Below are positions 24,447 to 33,368 of a DNA stretch of 64,000 nucleotides, piece by piece. Origin of the DNA: Brachybacterium equifaecis (GTDB lineage Bacteria > Actinomycetota > Actinomycetes > Actinomycetales > Dermabacteraceae); assembly GCF_023509525.1 (NCBI RefSeq), contig NZ_JAKNCJ010000007.1:1-64000 (forward strand), in the 5' to 3' direction. The translations under genes and the position numbers were made by a program. Below the pieces are notes generated by a model. The model had not been told where the DNA came from. It did not search any database and was given only the letters and a program-made list of their open reading frames with translations. Position 1 is the stretch's first letter. Every line of letters begins with the position of its first letter.

Positions 24447-26030
24447 ATGACCGACCAGCACCCCCCTTCTGCCCGCGAGTACGACGTCATCGTGATCGGC
24501 GGCGGGCCCGTCGGCGAGAACCTCGCGCAGTATGCGACCGAGGACTCCGACCTCACCGCCGCGATCGTCGAGGAGCACCTGCTCGGCGGCGAGTGCTCGT
24601 ACTACGCCTGCATCCCCTCGAAGGCGCTGCTGCGGCCGATCGACATCGCCGGCATCACGACCGATCTCCCTGGCGTGGTGCCCACGGGCATCGACCGCAA
24701 GGCCCTGCTCGCCCGGCGCGACAGCTGGGTCTCGGACTACGACGATGCCGGCCAGGTCTCCTGGGCCGAGGGCGCCGGCATCGACGTGGTGCGCGGGCGC
24801 GGGCGCATCTCCGGGGAGCGCACCGTCGCTGTCACCGCGGCCGACGGCGCCGTCACCACGCTGCGCGCCCGTCGGGCCGTCGTCCTCGCGACCGGCAGCG
24901 AGGCCGCGATCCCGGAGCCCCTGCGAGAGGTGCTGCCCTGGACCTCGCGGGATGCGACGGGCGCGATCGAGGTCCCGGCGCGCCTCGCGATCATCGGCGG
25001 CGGAGTCGTCGCGTGCGAGGCGGCCACCTGGATGTCGGCCCTCGGCGCGGAGGTGACGATGCTGGTGCGCGGGGATGCGCTGCTGCGCGGCATGGAGCCG
25101 GACGCCGCCGCTGCCGTCGCGGACTCCCTGCGCGAGGCCGGGGTGGAGATCCGCTTCGGGGCCGACGTCGCGGCCGCGTCGCGCGCGGGCGCGCAGGACA
25201 CGGGGCTCGGCCGGATCCACGGCGGCGAGGTGCGGCTCGAGATCGAGACGCGCGGCGAGGGCGACGCGCAGGAGCGTCGGGCCGACGGCGAGCGCCGGGC
25301 CGACGAGGGACTCCGGGCCGACGAGGAGCGCCGGACCGACGAGGGACTCCGGGCCGACGAGGGACTCCGGGCCGAGGAGGGGCGCGGTGACCGGGAGGAG
25401 CTGCGGGCCGACGAGGTGCTCGTCGCGACCGGCCGCCGCCCGCGGCTCGAGGACGCCGGGCTGGAGAGCATCGGCCTCACGGCAGACGATGTCAGCGGCG
25501 GGCATCTGCCGGAGTGGCTGCACGCGGTCGGCGATGCCGACGGCGGCCCCATGCTCACCCACCGCGGCAAGCACTCCGCCCGCGTGCTGGGCGCGCGCCT
25601 GCGGGCCCGCGCCCTCGGCGAGGCGGAGGAGCCCGCGCCGCCGGCGGTCGCCGCCGTGCCGCAGGTCGTGTTCACCGCGCCCCAGGTGGCGAGCGTCGGC
25701 CTCACCGCGCAGCAGGCGCGGGACGCCGGGCACGATGTCGTGGTCTCGCAGGTCCCCTACGGGGGCGCCGCGGGCACGAGCCTGCTGCGAGACCACGTGA
25801 CCGGCACCGCGATCCTCGTCGTCGACCGCGAGAGCCGACTGGTGCTCGGGGCGACCTTCGCGGGGCCCGACGCCGCCGAGCAGCTGCACGCGGCGACCGT
25901 CGCGATCGTCGGCCAGGTGCCCGTGCACGTGCTGCGCCATGCGATCCCTGCGTTCCCGACGGGCTCGGAGCTGTGGCTGCAGCTGCTCGAGCAGCTGCCG
26001 CGGGAGCTGCGGGCGGCGCCCGAGGGGTGA
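24447..26030 (+). CDS. Dihydrolipoamide dehydrogenase-like FAD oxidoreductase
   Basis: A 527-aa class I disulfide oxidoreductase. FAD site 'YDVIVIGGGPVGENLA', redox pair Cys50/Cys55 in 'GGECSYYACIPSKALLRP', NAD(P) site 'LAIIGGGVVACEAATWMSAL', second FAD motif 'HAVGDADGGPML', and C-terminal 'HAIPAFPTGSE' in place of the His-Pro-Thr-Glu box. It is longer than usual E3 (about 470). Residues about 277-316 are a tandem-repeat insert (LRADEG units) just before 'VLVATGRRPRL'. It could be an E3, mycothione-reductase-like or quinone reductase-type enzyme. Confidence 0.82.
   Translation: MTDQHPPSAREYDVIVIGGGPVGENLAQYATEDSDLTAAIVEEHLLGGECSYYACIPSKALLRPIDIAGITTDLPGVVPTGIDRKALLARRDSWVSDYDDAGQVSWAEGAGIDVVRGRGRISGERTVAVTAADGAVTTLRARRAVVLATGSEAAIPEPLREVLPWTSRDATGAIEVPARLAIIGGGVVACEAATWMSALGAEVTMLVRGDALLRGMEPDAAAAVADSLREAGVEIRFGADVAAASRAGAQDTGLGRIHGGEVRLEIETRGEGDAQERRADGERRADEGLRADEERRTDEGLRADEGLRAEEGRGDREELRADEVLVATGRRPRLEDAGLESIGLTADDVSGGHLPEWLHAVGDADGGPMLTHRGKHSARVLGARLRARALGEAEEPAPPAVAAVPQVVFTAPQVASVGLTAQQARDAGHDVVVSQVPYGGAAGTSLLRDHVTGTAILVVDRESRLVLGATFAGPDAAEQLHAATVAIVGQVPVHVLRHAIPAFPTGSELWLQLLEQLPRELRAAPEG
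25276..25385 (+). repeat. Intragenic repeat in the flavoprotein gene
   Basis: Near-identical 15-bp units (GGGCCGACGAGGGACTCC and GGAGCGCC variants) are repeated about seven times. They encode ERRADEG/LRADEG runs and stay in frame. Confidence 0.75.
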
Positions 26031-26176
26031 GGGCCGAGGCGCCAGCTCGAGGGGCCGACGGCCGGCACGCTCCCGTGCGGGGCCCGCGCCCCGCACACCG
26101 CGCCCGGCGCTCCGAACCCGTGCCCAGCGCGCCCGGCCCGCGCACACCGCGCCCGACCCGCGCGCACCGCTCCCGA

Positions 26177-26220
26177 CCCGCTCTCGTACCCTTCGCGCGC
26201 GCCAAGGGTACGAGAGCGGG
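26177..26220. terminator. Strong hairpin after the flavoprotein gene
   Basis: CCCGCTCTCGTACCCTT (26177-26193) pairs perfectly with 26204-26220, loop 10 nt. Confidence 0.65.
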
Positions 26221-26314
26221 CCAAGGGGCCCCGCGCCCGGTCCGCGCCCTGCCCGGACCGCATGCCCAGCCCGCGTCCCCGCGCCCCCGCACCGGGCGAT
26301 GCCGCGCACAACGG

Positions 26315-26352
26315 CAGAGCCCCTCCCCGGATCTCTCCGGGAAGGGGCTCTG
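26315..26352. terminator. Terminator downstream of tRNA-Leu
   Basis: CAGAGCCCCTCCCCGGA (26315-26331) pairs with 26336-26352 with one mismatch, loop TCTC. It lies 16 nt beyond the tRNA 3' end. Its core CCGGATCTCTCCGG recurs in the rplI terminator. Confidence 0.72.
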
Positions 26353-26370
26353 ACCTGCTGTTCCAGCTGG

Positions 26371-26454
26371 TGCGCAAGGGGGGACTTGAACCCCCACGTC
26401 CTTTCGAACACACGGACCTGAACCGTGCGCGTCTACCAATTCCGCCACTTGCGC
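26371..26454 (-). tRNA. tRNA-Leu (anticodon CAG)
   Basis: The minus strand folds as a long-variable-arm tRNA. Acceptor GCGCAAG pairs with CTTGCGC, D-arm region TGGCGGAATTGGTAGACGC, anticodon stem CACGG/CCGTG with loop TTCAGGT (anticodon CAG), variable arm, and T arm GGGGGTTCAAGTCCCCC. CCA follows at 26368-26370, apparently encoded. It reads CUG leucine codons. Confidence 0.95.
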
Positions 26455-26502
26455 GTGGCTCCGGCACCGGGATTCGAGATCACCGAGGCTGAAGCGAGTC
26501 CC

Positions 26503-26531
26503 AGGCTACACGCCGTCACGCTCCGACCCAA
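26503..26531 (-). promoter_or_regulatory. Promoter of tRNA-Leu
   Basis: Minus-strand TTGGGT (26526-26531), 17-bp spacer, TAGCCT (26503-26508), about 50 bp upstream of the tRNA 5' end. Confidence 0.5.
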
Positions 26532-26620
26532 ACGGAGATGACCTGGGCGTAAGCAACGCCACTCAGGCCCCGATCATCTCCGTCCCAGCCGTCGGCCCCG
26601 GGCGCCCGGGGCGTCGCCGC

Positions 26621-28108
26621 TCAGGCGCGAACGCCTGCCGATCCCTCGCGCATCGCGTCGGCCTCCGCGAAGGCGGCCTCGATGTCCCGGCGGTCGACGC
26701 GGCTGCGCACGACCGCGAAGTACAGGATCGTCGCGACGATGACCGCGCCGATGCCGAACACGGCGGCCAGCATCATCGACTCGCGCACGAACACGGTGGC
26801 GAACACGGCCGCGAGGCCGATGAGGCCGACGACCGCCGAGGCGATCCCGCCGGGCATGCGGAACGTCGCACCGGTGATACCTCGGCGCCGGAACACGATG
26901 TAGCTGACGAGGATCAGCGCCCACACGGTGATCACGGCGAACACGACCACGCTCATGAGGTAGCCGAACACGCCGCCCACGCCGGTGAACTGCAGCGTCG
27001 CGGCGACGAGCACGCCGACCAGGCTGATCGCGATGCCCGCCGTCGGCACCCCGCCGCGCGTGGTGCGCGAGAGGAACGCCGGGGCGAGGCGATCGACCGA
27101 CAGCGAGTGCAGCATGCGCGAGCCCGCGTACAGGTTCGCGTTGGCGGCGCTGAGCGCCGCGATCAGCACGACCGCGTTGGTGATGCTCGCGGCGGCAGGC
27201 ACGCCGACCTGGTCGAAGACCATCACGAACGGCGACGTCTCGACGTCGCCGCCGGCCGCGGCCGCCTGGCGCCACGGCACCAGGCAGATCACGATGCCGA
27301 TGCACAGCACGTAGAAGAACGCGAGGCGCACGATCGTGGTGCGCGCGGCGGTCTTGATCGAGCGCGCCGGATCCTTCGCCTCGGCCGCGGTGATCGACAG
27401 CAGCTCGATGCCGCCGAAGCTGAACATCACCACGCTGAGCGCGATCCACACCGCTGCCCAGCCGTTCGGCGCGAAGCCGCCGTCGGCCGTCAGCCCCGCG
27501 AGACCCGGGGCGGGCGCGCCGTCGGTGCCGACGAAGACGAGGAACAGGCCGACGAGGATGAACACCACGACGGCGATGACCTTGACGCTCGACAGGATGA
27601 ACTCGATGGCGCCGAAGGAGCCGACCGCCGAGAGGTTGATGCCGAGGATGACCGCGGCGAAGATCAGGATGCCCGCCCACACGGGGATCGGCAGCCAGTA
27701 GCTGAGGTAGAGGCCGCAGGCGAAGACCTCGGCGGCGGTCACGCCGACGGTGACGATCCAGTAGAGCCAGCGGCTCAGGTAGCCCCAGTACGGGGACAGG
27801 TAGTGGGCGGCGAGCGTGCCGAAGCCGCCGCGCACGGGATGGCGCGAGGCCATCTCGCCCATCGCCAGGGCGATGGTCGCGGCGATCACGGAGCCGATCG
27901 CGAAGGCGAGGATCACGGCGGGTCCGGCGTAGCCGATGGCCTCGCCGGAGCCGAGGAAGAGGCCGGTGCCGAGCGCGGAACCCATCGCGATCATGGCGAT
28001 CTGGCCATGGCTGAGGGAACGGGCGAGGCGGCTGTCGTCGGGCGCGATGGCGCCGCCGGCCGGGGATGCCGGGGGATGCGGCTGGGGATGTGAGGAGGAT
28101 GTGCTCAT
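26621..28108 (-). CDS. Amino acid permease (APC superfamily)
   Basis: A 495-aa permease with about 12 membrane helices. The start of helix 1 'MGSALGTGLFLGSGEAIGYA' carries the unwound G-x-G-T-G-L substrate loop of the AAT subfamily. Helix 6 region 'MFSFGGIELLSITAAEAKDP' holds the E-x-x-x-I-T-A-A-E box. Probably imports amino acids with protons; specificity unclear. N-terminal about 30 residues are disordered and Pro/Ser-rich. TACCAT lies 6 nt before the ATG, suggesting a leaderless message. A GC palindrome (26595-26612) follows the stop. Confidence 0.9.
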   Translation of the reverse strand: MSTSSSHPQPHPPASPAGGAIAPDDSRLARSLSHGQIAMIAMGSALGTGLFLGSGEAIGYAGPAVILAFAIGSVIAATIALAMGEMASRHPVRGGFGTLAAHYLSPYWGYLSRWLYWIVTVGVTAAEVFACGLYLSYWLPIPVWAGILIFAAVILGINLSAVGSFGAIEFILSSVKVIAVVVFILVGLFLVFVGTDGAPAPGLAGLTADGGFAPNGWAAVWIALSVVMFSFGGIELLSITAAEAKDPARSIKTAARTTIVRLAFFYVLCIGIVICLVPWRQAAAAGGDVETSPFVMVFDQVGVPAAASITNAVVLIAALSAANANLYAGSRMLHSLSVDRLAPAFLSRTTRGGVPTAGIAISLVGVLVAATLQFTGVGGVFGYLMSVVVFAVITVWALILVSYIVFRRRGITGATFRMPGGIASAVVGLIGLAAVFATVFVRESMMLAAVFGIGAVIVATILYFAVVRSRVDRRDIEAAFAEADAMREGSAGVRA

Positions 28109-28114
28109 TCGCGC

Positions 28115-28120
28115 ATGGTA
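28115..28120 (-). promoter_or_regulatory. Candidate -10 (TACCAT) for the permease gene
   Basis: Minus-strand TACCAT, 6 nt before the ATG at 28108. Confidence 0.42.
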
Positions 28121-28295
28121 TTGCGTCCGACGGGCGCGGGCCGACCCGGGCCCTGCGCGCGAGCGGATCGCACGCGGCAGGGGCGCGGGGGTCGCGCGCG
28201 GCAGGTGCGGGTCGCAGACGCGAGGCGATCGCGCCCGTCAGGGGCGGTCGCAGCCGCCCCGTCAGCCTCCCGTCGGCCCCCGCCGCACGGGCCCG

Positions 28296-29213
28296 TCAGC
28301 TCACCGCTGCGTACCAGAGCAGGTCGACCGGGTCGCCGCTGCCGGTGGAGATGGACTGCAGGAGGATCACGTCCACCGACTGATCGCTGTCCTGGAGCGT
28401 CCCGTTGCAACGGGGGAACGAACCCTCGTCCGGAAGCAGCGCTCCGTCGCACGAGGTGAGGCTGATCGGCTCGCCGAGTCCGTCGATCGCCACCTGCACC
28501 GCGCCCTGCACGTCGCCACTGGCCTCGGGCGCGCCCGCGCTGGGGCCCCAGGTCATCAGGCTGCCGGGAGTGCTCAGCAGCCGGGTCAGATCGTCCGCGA
28601 GCGGGTACTCGGTGACGAGCACGGCCGGGGTGCCCCCCGCGTCGAGGTAGACGGGGTGGACGAACCAGGCGCCGTTCGTGCCGCTCACGGTGCACGAGGC
28701 CCAGGTGCGGTCCGCGAAGGAGAGACCGCTGTCGCAGACCACGTCGCCGAGGTCCAGTCCGTCGGGCTGCGGGATGGAGTCCTGCGCCTGCTGGAGGCCG
28801 ATCTGGAGGTTCTCGGCGCTGATGCTGGCCTGCGCGCCGGTGCCCTCGAACAGGCCGGGCGTCTCGTGGAACGCCAGCAGCATCATCGGCGCATACGGCA
28901 TCCCGAGCTCGACGCCGTTGCCGGTCAGAGCGTCGGCAGGCGGCTCCCCGCCACCGGGAAGCGGGCCTCGAGACGGTGCGGCAGAGCTGCTCGCCGACGC
29001 ACTGCTCGAGGTCTCGGCGGGGGTCGCGGTCGCCTCGCCGGAGGGGGCGGCGCTGGCGGTCGGGAGGGGGGTGCTGGTCGCTGTCGCCTCAGAAGGTGTG
29101 GCGGCAGCCGTGCTCGGATCGGTGGATCCTGAGGTCCCGCAGGCCGACGCGGCGAGGACGAGGGCGAGAGCGGAGACGGTCGTGATGGCTCGGGGCAGTG
29201 GCTGAGAGTCCAT
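28296..29213 (-). CDS. Lipoprotein of unknown function
   Basis: A 305-aa exported lipoprotein: signal 'ITTVSALALVLAASACGTSG' with Cys25. Next comes a Ser/Thr/Ala/Pro-rich linker of about 65 residues, then a globular domain with four cysteines ('VVCDSGLSF', 'ASCTVSGTNGAWF', 'LTSCDGALLP', 'FPRCNGTL') that may form two disulfides. No known domain recognised. It stands alone, minus strand, ahead of the repeat-bearing gap. Confidence 0.8.
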   Translation of the reverse strand: MDSQPLPRAITTVSALALVLAASACGTSGSTDPSTAAATPSEATATSTPLPTASAAPSGEATATPAETSSSASASSSAAPSRGPLPGGGEPPADALTGNGVELGMPYAPMMLLAFHETPGLFEGTGAQASISAENLQIGLQQAQDSIPQPDGLDLGDVVCDSGLSFADRTWASCTVSGTNGAWFVHPVYLDAGGTPAVLVTEYPLADDLTRLLSTPGSLMTWGPSAGAPEASGDVQGAVQVAIDGLGEPISLTSCDGALLPDEGSFPRCNGTLQDSDQSVDVILLQSISTGSGDPVDLLWYAAVS

Positions 29214-29357
29214 GTGACCACGCTAACGCCGAGGGCGCGGCTCCGGAAGGGATTCGGGCAGATGCCCGGGCCTGCGGCCGCAGTTCCTTCCGCACCTCCG
29301 GCCACCGATCCAGCCACCGTTCCAGCCGCAATTCCGACCGCAGTTCCGACCGCCGCT

Positions 29358-29432
29358 CGCAAAAACCTCGGTGTGAGGGCCGGTGGCGTGGACCAGTCCT
29401 CGTCACCGGCTCTCACAGCGATGTTTCTGCTG
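29358..29432. repeat. Palindromic repeat, copy 1
   Basis: TGTGAGGGCCGGTG (29372-29385) pairs with CACCGGCTCTCACA (29404-29417), with outer arms AAACCTCGG / GCGATGTTT and a loop GCGTGGACCAGTCCTCGT. It resembles the complement of copy 2 at 30917-30990 across about 75 bp, including the loop. It lies in the 387-bp gap before 29601, otherwise without a gene. Confidence 0.75.
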
Positions 29433-29504
29433 GAACAGTCTGGGTGGGACGTGCCTCGGCTGCATCTTTCAGCTCTGGACCCGTGAGCCCCGCACCCGTG
29501 AGCC

Positions 29505-29563
29505 CTGCACCCCGTCTGTCTGGAACTGAGCCCGTCCTGCACCCCGTCTGTCGGGAACTGAGC
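29505..29563. repeat. Direct repeat, 27 bp, two copies
   Basis: CTGCACCCCGTCTGTCTGGA... at 29505-29531 is repeated with one change at 29537-29563. A third partial copy follows at about 29568. Period 32 bp. Confidence 0.7.
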
Positions 29564-29600
29564 TCACCCTGCACCTCGTCCATCCAGCAACCCGCCCGGC

Positions 29601-30602
29601 CTAGCGACCGAGCGCAGCGCGGGCCGAAGCGGCGGGAGCACCTCCGAGGCGGCGTCTCGGCCGGGATCCGTCCGGGCAGCGCTGACGGGCGGACCGATGC
29701 CGCCCTTCCCGGACCATCGTGTCCAGCATCCGCGACGTCGAGCCCCAGTCCAGCACGACGTCCTCCCAGGTCAGGCGAACAACTGCGAACCCGAGGCGCA
29801 CCAGCTCCCGATCGCGGCGGCGATCGCTCTGGTAGGCATGCCGCCCCGTGTGGTGAGCGCGGCTGTCGCACTCGATCACGAGTCGCTCGCCCACCAGCAG
29901 ATCGACGAACTCTCCCGGCAGCAGCTGGACCTGCTCCTGCACCGTCACCCCGAGACGTCTCAGGTGCCGGCGCACCATCGTCTCGGTGCCGGACTGCGCT
30001 GCGATGCTGAGGCTGCCGAGTGCTCTGCGCTTCTTGTCGGGAAGGATCTCGATGAGCGCCTCCACCTCCGCGGTGGAGAGCAGCCTCAGGTGCAGAACCG
30101 ATTCGAGCACGACCGCGAGGCTCTCCACCCCGAGACAGCCGCACGCATCCCGGACAGCTTCCTCCAGCGGCAGGATCGGAGAGGGCGCTGGCCAGGTCTC
30201 CCGGTAGCGATGATGGACGGTCCCCGACGGCCCGGCAGACCAGGGTCGAGCGCGCAGTGCCGCGAGGTGCAGGCGACGGTCCAGAGGCACCCACACCCCA
30301 TGCAGCGCGAGCGCTGACGTGCAGGTCAGGCGGGCACCGGTCACGAGAGCTCGGCAGACCTCCGGCGGGGTGCTCCGAGTGCCGTACCAGGAGCGTCCGA
30401 GCCTGATCAGGGCTCCTGTGCGCACGAGGTTCTCCCGCTGGTGCCGGGAGAACCCAGCGCGGGTGAGGTCATTCGTGCTCCACACCTGCACCGCGCGCGT
30501 GACCCCGTCCCGGTGATCCTCACCCGCCTGCGCCACAGACACTGGGGTGCGGGGCAGGGTGCTCCGCCGGGCCGGGGCGGGAAGAGCGGTGTTCGAGTCC
30601 AT
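29601..30602 (-). CDS. AbiEi-like / DUF559 endonuclease-fold protein
   Basis: A 333-aa protein. N-terminal part resembles the AbiEi antitoxin winged-helix ('TNDLTRAGFSRHQRENLVRT', 'GARLTCTSALALHGVW'). The C-terminal part is DUF559/Vsr-like: 'GTETMVRRHLRRLGVTVQEQ', 'FVDLLVGERLVIECDS' (Asp and Glu-x-Asp of the nuclease fold), 'DRRRDRELVRLGFAVVRLTW'. This arrangement is common in actinobacteria, usually without a toxin partner. None is adjacent. Function unknown; a DNA-binding or defence role is inferred. Start ATG 30602, since upstream residues are Pro-rich non-conserved sequence. Flanked by inverted palindromic repeats. Confidence 0.78.
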   Translation of the reverse strand: MDSNTALPAPARRSTLPRTPVSVAQAGEDHRDGVTRAVQVWSTNDLTRAGFSRHQRENLVRTGALIRLGRSWYGTRSTPPEVCRALVTGARLTCTSALALHGVWVPLDRRLHLAALRARPWSAGPSGTVHHRYRETWPAPSPILPLEEAVRDACGCLGVESLAVVLESVLHLRLLSTAEVEALIEILPDKKRRALGSLSIAAQSGTETMVRRHLRRLGVTVQEQVQLLPGEFVDLLVGERLVIECDSRAHHTGRHAYQSDRRRDRELVRLGFAVVRLTWEDVVLDWGSTSRMLDTMVREGRHRSARQRCPDGSRPRRRLGGAPAASARAALGR

Positions 30603-30916
30603 GCACGGAGCTTTCCCGCACCTCCAGGAGCGGGGAACTGGTCCCTGCGCGGATGGGGAGAACCGCGTGATGGGGAGGGATCGAGGATCCGGATGCGGCG
30701 GCGGGGATTGGGAGGGGCGGGGAGGCCGAGGGGCGCGGGATCGGAGCCTGGGGGAATCGGGGGTGCGCCGCCCGGGCACGATCCAGTCTCGCGACGTCAG
30801 CTCAGTGCATCCGGGACCCGGTGTCTGGCACGCCGGGCTGAAGGCGGCAGTCCGGGCGCGAGCTGGCTGGGGACGGCGCCGAGGGCAGACACAGGCCCGA
30901 CTCCGCCACCGCTGTC

Positions 30917-30990
30917 AGCAGATTCCTCGGTGTGAGAGCCGGTCACGAGGAGTGGTCCACGTCACCGGCTCTCACAGCGAGGTTTCTGCT
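30917..30990. repeat. Palindromic repeat, copy 2 (inverted)
   Basis: TGTGAGAGCCGGT (30931-30943) pairs perfectly with ACCGGCTCTCACA (30964-30976). Outer arms AGCAGATTCCTCGG and GCGAGGTTTCTGCT also pair (11 of 14). The loop complements that of copy 1. It lies in the 680-bp gap 30603-31281, where I see no gene, only this repeat and the rplI terminator. Confidence 0.75.
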
Positions 30991-31122
30991 GGGGCCTGAG
31001 GACAGAGGGCTGGGGGGCGAAGGAGAGAGCAGGCGAGCTAGCGCGCGACCGGAACCCCATCCCGGCCCCACCCCACCCGACCCGCACCCCACCCCGACGC
31101 ACCCCCCGCCCCCGCCAAACAG

Positions 31123-31162
31123 CAGCCGCCCCGCACCGGATCTCTCCGGCACGGGGCGGCTG
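31123..31162 (-). terminator. Terminator of the rpsF-ssb-rpsR-rplI operon
   Basis: CAGCCGCCCCGCACCGGA (31123-31140) pairs with 31145-31162 with two mismatches, loop TCTC, 120 bp beyond the rplI stop. Confidence 0.65.
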
Positions 31163-31281
31163 ATGTGCGGCTGCGGTGCTCGCTGCCGACCGCGCAGTGC
31201 GCGTCCGGCTGCGTCACGCGCAGCCTGCGGCGGCGCTTTCGCGCAACCAGCTGCGAGGAGCAGCGGAGGGACCTCAGAAGG

Positions 31282-31749
31282 TCACTTCGCGGCGCCCTTC
31301 GCGGCGACGACCTGGATGGTCAGGTTGGCGAACAGGTCATCGTGCAGACGCACGGTGGCCTTGTGCTCGCCCAGCGACTTGATCGGGCTGACGAACTCGA
31401 CCGCGCGGCGGTCGATGTCCTTCTCGAACACTGCCTTGACGGCGGTGGCGACCTCGGTGGAGGTCACGGTGCCGAAGAGGCGACCGTTCTCGCCCGCGCG
31501 CTCGGTGACGACGATCGGCTTGGACTCGAGCTGAGCCTTCAGCGCCTGCGCGTCCTCGAGGTTCGCGATGGCGCGCTTGCCGCGCGCCGCACGGATCTGG
31601 TCGAGCTGGCGCTGGCCGCCCTTGGTCCACGCGGTCGCGAGACCGCGGGGCATCAGGAAGTTGCGCGCGTAGCCGTCCTTGACCTCGACGACATCGCCTG
31701 CGGTGCCGAGGCCGGAGACCTCGTTGGTGAGGATGAGCTTGGTGGTCAT
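31282..31749 (-). CDS. rplI: Ribosomal protein bL9
   Basis: A 155-aa large-subunit protein binding domain V of 23S rRNA. N-domain 'KLILTNEVSGLGTAGDVVEV' then 'KDGYARNFLMPRGLA' is diagnostic, followed by the connecting helix and C-domain ending 'LTIQVVAAKGAAK'. GAGGAAGGGAAGCAC precedes the ATG at 31749. Last gene of the operon. Confidence 0.97.
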   Translation of the reverse strand: MTTKLILTNEVSGLGTAGDVVEVKDGYARNFLMPRGLATAWTKGGQRQLDQIRAARGKRAIANLEDAQALKAQLESKPIVVTERAGENGRLFGTVTSTEVATAVKAVFEKDIDRRAVEFVSPIKSLGEHKATVRLHDDLFANLTIQVVAAKGAAK

Positions 31750-31766
31750 GTGCTTCCCTTCCTCGC

Positions 31767-32003
31767 TCAGCGACCGGAGGTCGAGTACGGCAGGAGGGCG
31801 ATCTCGCGGGCGTTCTTCACGGCCTTCGCGATCTTGCGCTGCTCCTGGACGGACACGCCGGTGACCCGACGAGCGCGGATCTTGCCGCGATCGGAGACGA
31901 ACTTCCGCAGCAGGGCTGCGTCCTTGTAGTCGATGCTCTCGACACCCGCTGCCTTCAGCGGGTTCTGCTTCTTCTTCGGCTTGCGAAGAACAGGCTTGGC
32001 CAT
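31767..32003 (-). CDS. rpsR: Ribosomal protein bS18 (cysteine-free form)
   Basis: A 78-aa small-subunit protein: '[20 protein letters not shown]', '[19 protein letters not shown]', '[11 protein letters not shown]'. It lacks the N-terminal zinc cysteines, having '[10 protein letters not shown]', as in the C-minus S18 forms common in actinobacteria, which can function without zinc. Strong AAAAAGGAG before the ATG. Confidence 0.97.
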   Translation of the reverse strand: MAKPVLRKPKKKQNPLKAAGVESIDYKDAALLRKFVSDRGKIRARRVTGVSVQEQRKIAKAVKNAREIALLPYSTSGR

Positions 32004-32109
32004 CGTGGTGCTCCTTTTTCCTATGTCGGAGCCCGGGTCTCACCCCGGGATGGGTTGATGATGAGTGTGCGGCGCGCGGGCGCCGCGGGCGTGCAGGACG
32101 ATCTGCCGA

Positions 32110-32706
32110 TCAGAACGGCGGGTCGTCGTACCCGCCCTGGTTGCCTCCACCTGCCCACGGATCCTGGCCGCCGGCCTGGCTGGCCTGGCCGCCCTGGGAG
32201 CCGCCGAAGCCGCCCCCCTGACCGCCCTGGCCGCCGCCGTAGCCGCCCTGGCCCTGGCCGCCGGAGAACCCGCCGGCCTGGTTGCCCTGGCCGCCCTGGT
32301 TTCCGCCGCCCTGGCCGCCGCCGAATCCTCCGCCGCCGCCGCGCTGCACCTTGGTGGGCTTTGCGGTGGCGTAGCGGAGCGAGGGGCCGACCTCCTCGAC
32401 GTCCAGCTCGATGCTGGTGCGCTGGGCGCCTTCGCGATCGGTGTAGGAGCGCTGCTTGAGGCGCCCCTGGACGACCACGCGGGTGCCCTTCTCGAGGGAC
32501 TCGGCCACGTTCTCCGCGGCGTCGCGCCAGATCGAGCAGCGCAGGAACAGGGCCTCCTGGTCCTCCCACTGGTTGGTCTGGCGGTTGAACTGACGCGGAG
32601 TGGAGGCGACGGTGAACGAGGCCACCGCCACGCCCGACTGCGTGAAGCGCAGCTCGGGGTCACTGGTCAGGTTGCCGACCACTGTGATGAGGGTGTCATT
32701 GGCCAT
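32110..32706 (-). CDS. ssb: Single-stranded DNA-binding protein
   Basis: A 198-aa SSB: OB fold in residues 1-115 ('[20 protein letters not shown]', '[18 protein letters not shown]', '[20 protein letters not shown]'). A very Gly/Gln-rich tail (about 123-190) follows, then the acidic tip 'YDDPPF' that recruits repair and replication partners. Operon between rpsF and rpsR. Confidence 0.97.
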   Translation of the reverse strand: MANDTLITVVGNLTSDPELRFTQSGVAVASFTVASTPRQFNRQTNQWEDQEALFLRCSIWRDAAENVAESLEKGTRVVVQGRLKQRSYTDREGAQRTSIELDVEEVGPSLRYATAKPTKVQRGGGGGFGGGQGGGNQGGQGNQAGGFSGGQGQGGYGGGQGGQGGGFGGSQGGQASQAGGQDPWAGGGNQGGYDDPPF

Positions 32707-32758
32707 GTTCTGCTCCTGGGGTCCGTGGTGAGACGGGAATAGCTATGAAGGGATCAGA

Positions 32759-33049
32759 TCACTCGGCGTCGAGGCGCATGAGCTTCGTGCGGAGCACGGA
32801 CTCATTCAGCCCCAGCTGGCGATCGAGCTCCTTGGCGGTGGCGGAGTTCGCGGTGAAGGAGAGGACGATGTAGATGCCCTCGGTCTTCTTCTGGATCTCG
32901 TAGGAGAACTTCCGCTTGCCCCAGACGTCGACCTTGTCGACGGTGCCGCCCTCGGCGGGGATGACCTGCACCAGCTTCTCGAAAGTGCTGGTCACGGTCC
33001 GCTCGTCGATCGACGGGTCGAGAATCACGACCATCTCGTACTTGCGCAT
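32759..33049 (-). CDS. rpsF: Ribosomal protein bS6
   Basis: A 96-aa small-subunit protein partnering bS18: '[19 protein letters not shown]', '[19 protein letters not shown]', 'GIYIVLSF', 'LRTKLMRLD'. Good site GGAGGTGGGTAACCGAAC. First gene of the operon. A minus-strand TACACT at 33170-33175 could be its -10, giving an about 120-nt leader. Confidence 0.97.
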   Translation of the reverse strand: MRKYEMVVILDPSIDERTVTSTFEKLVQVIPAEGGTVDKVDVWGKRKFSYEIQKKTEGIYIVLSFTANSATAKELDRQLGLNESVLRTKLMRLDAE

Positions 33050-33244
33050 GTTCGGTTACCCACCTCCTGTGGACTCAACGGCCACGGTCCTTCCGTGGCA
33101 GGAGGGTTCATGCCGCCCGCCCCATCGCCCCGCGGGATCGCCGGGCGGGCATGGGTCGGACCGGTCGAGTGTATCCGCACGCCGCCGCACCCGCCAGGGT
33201 CCCGGTCGACGTGCGCAGGGGATCACAGCCCCGTCCGCCCGACG

Positions 33245-33297
33245 CCAGGGCCGACGGGCCGACGGGGCCGTCCGGCTCCAGGGCCGACGGGCCGACG
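33245..33297. repeat. 20-bp direct repeat in the rpsF upstream region
   Basis: CCAGGGCCGACGGGCCGACG occurs exactly at 33245-33264 and 33278-33297. The 319-bp gap 33050-33368 otherwise holds the rpsF leader and promoter zone. Confidence 0.7.
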
Positions 33298-33368
33298 CCC
33301 CAGCACCCGCTGTCGCAGGGTCCGGGCAGCGCACGGGCCTCCGCGCACAGCCCCTTCAGCGACCCCGC

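Noticed and set aside
25276-25385. CRISPR-like array
   Set aside because: Contiguous in-frame repeats without spacers inside a coding gene; no cas genes in the window.
30603-31281. Possible genes in the gap between the DUF559-like gene and rplI
   Set aside because: Frames are short, Gly/Arg-rich and overlap a palindromic repeat and a terminator; nothing recognisable.
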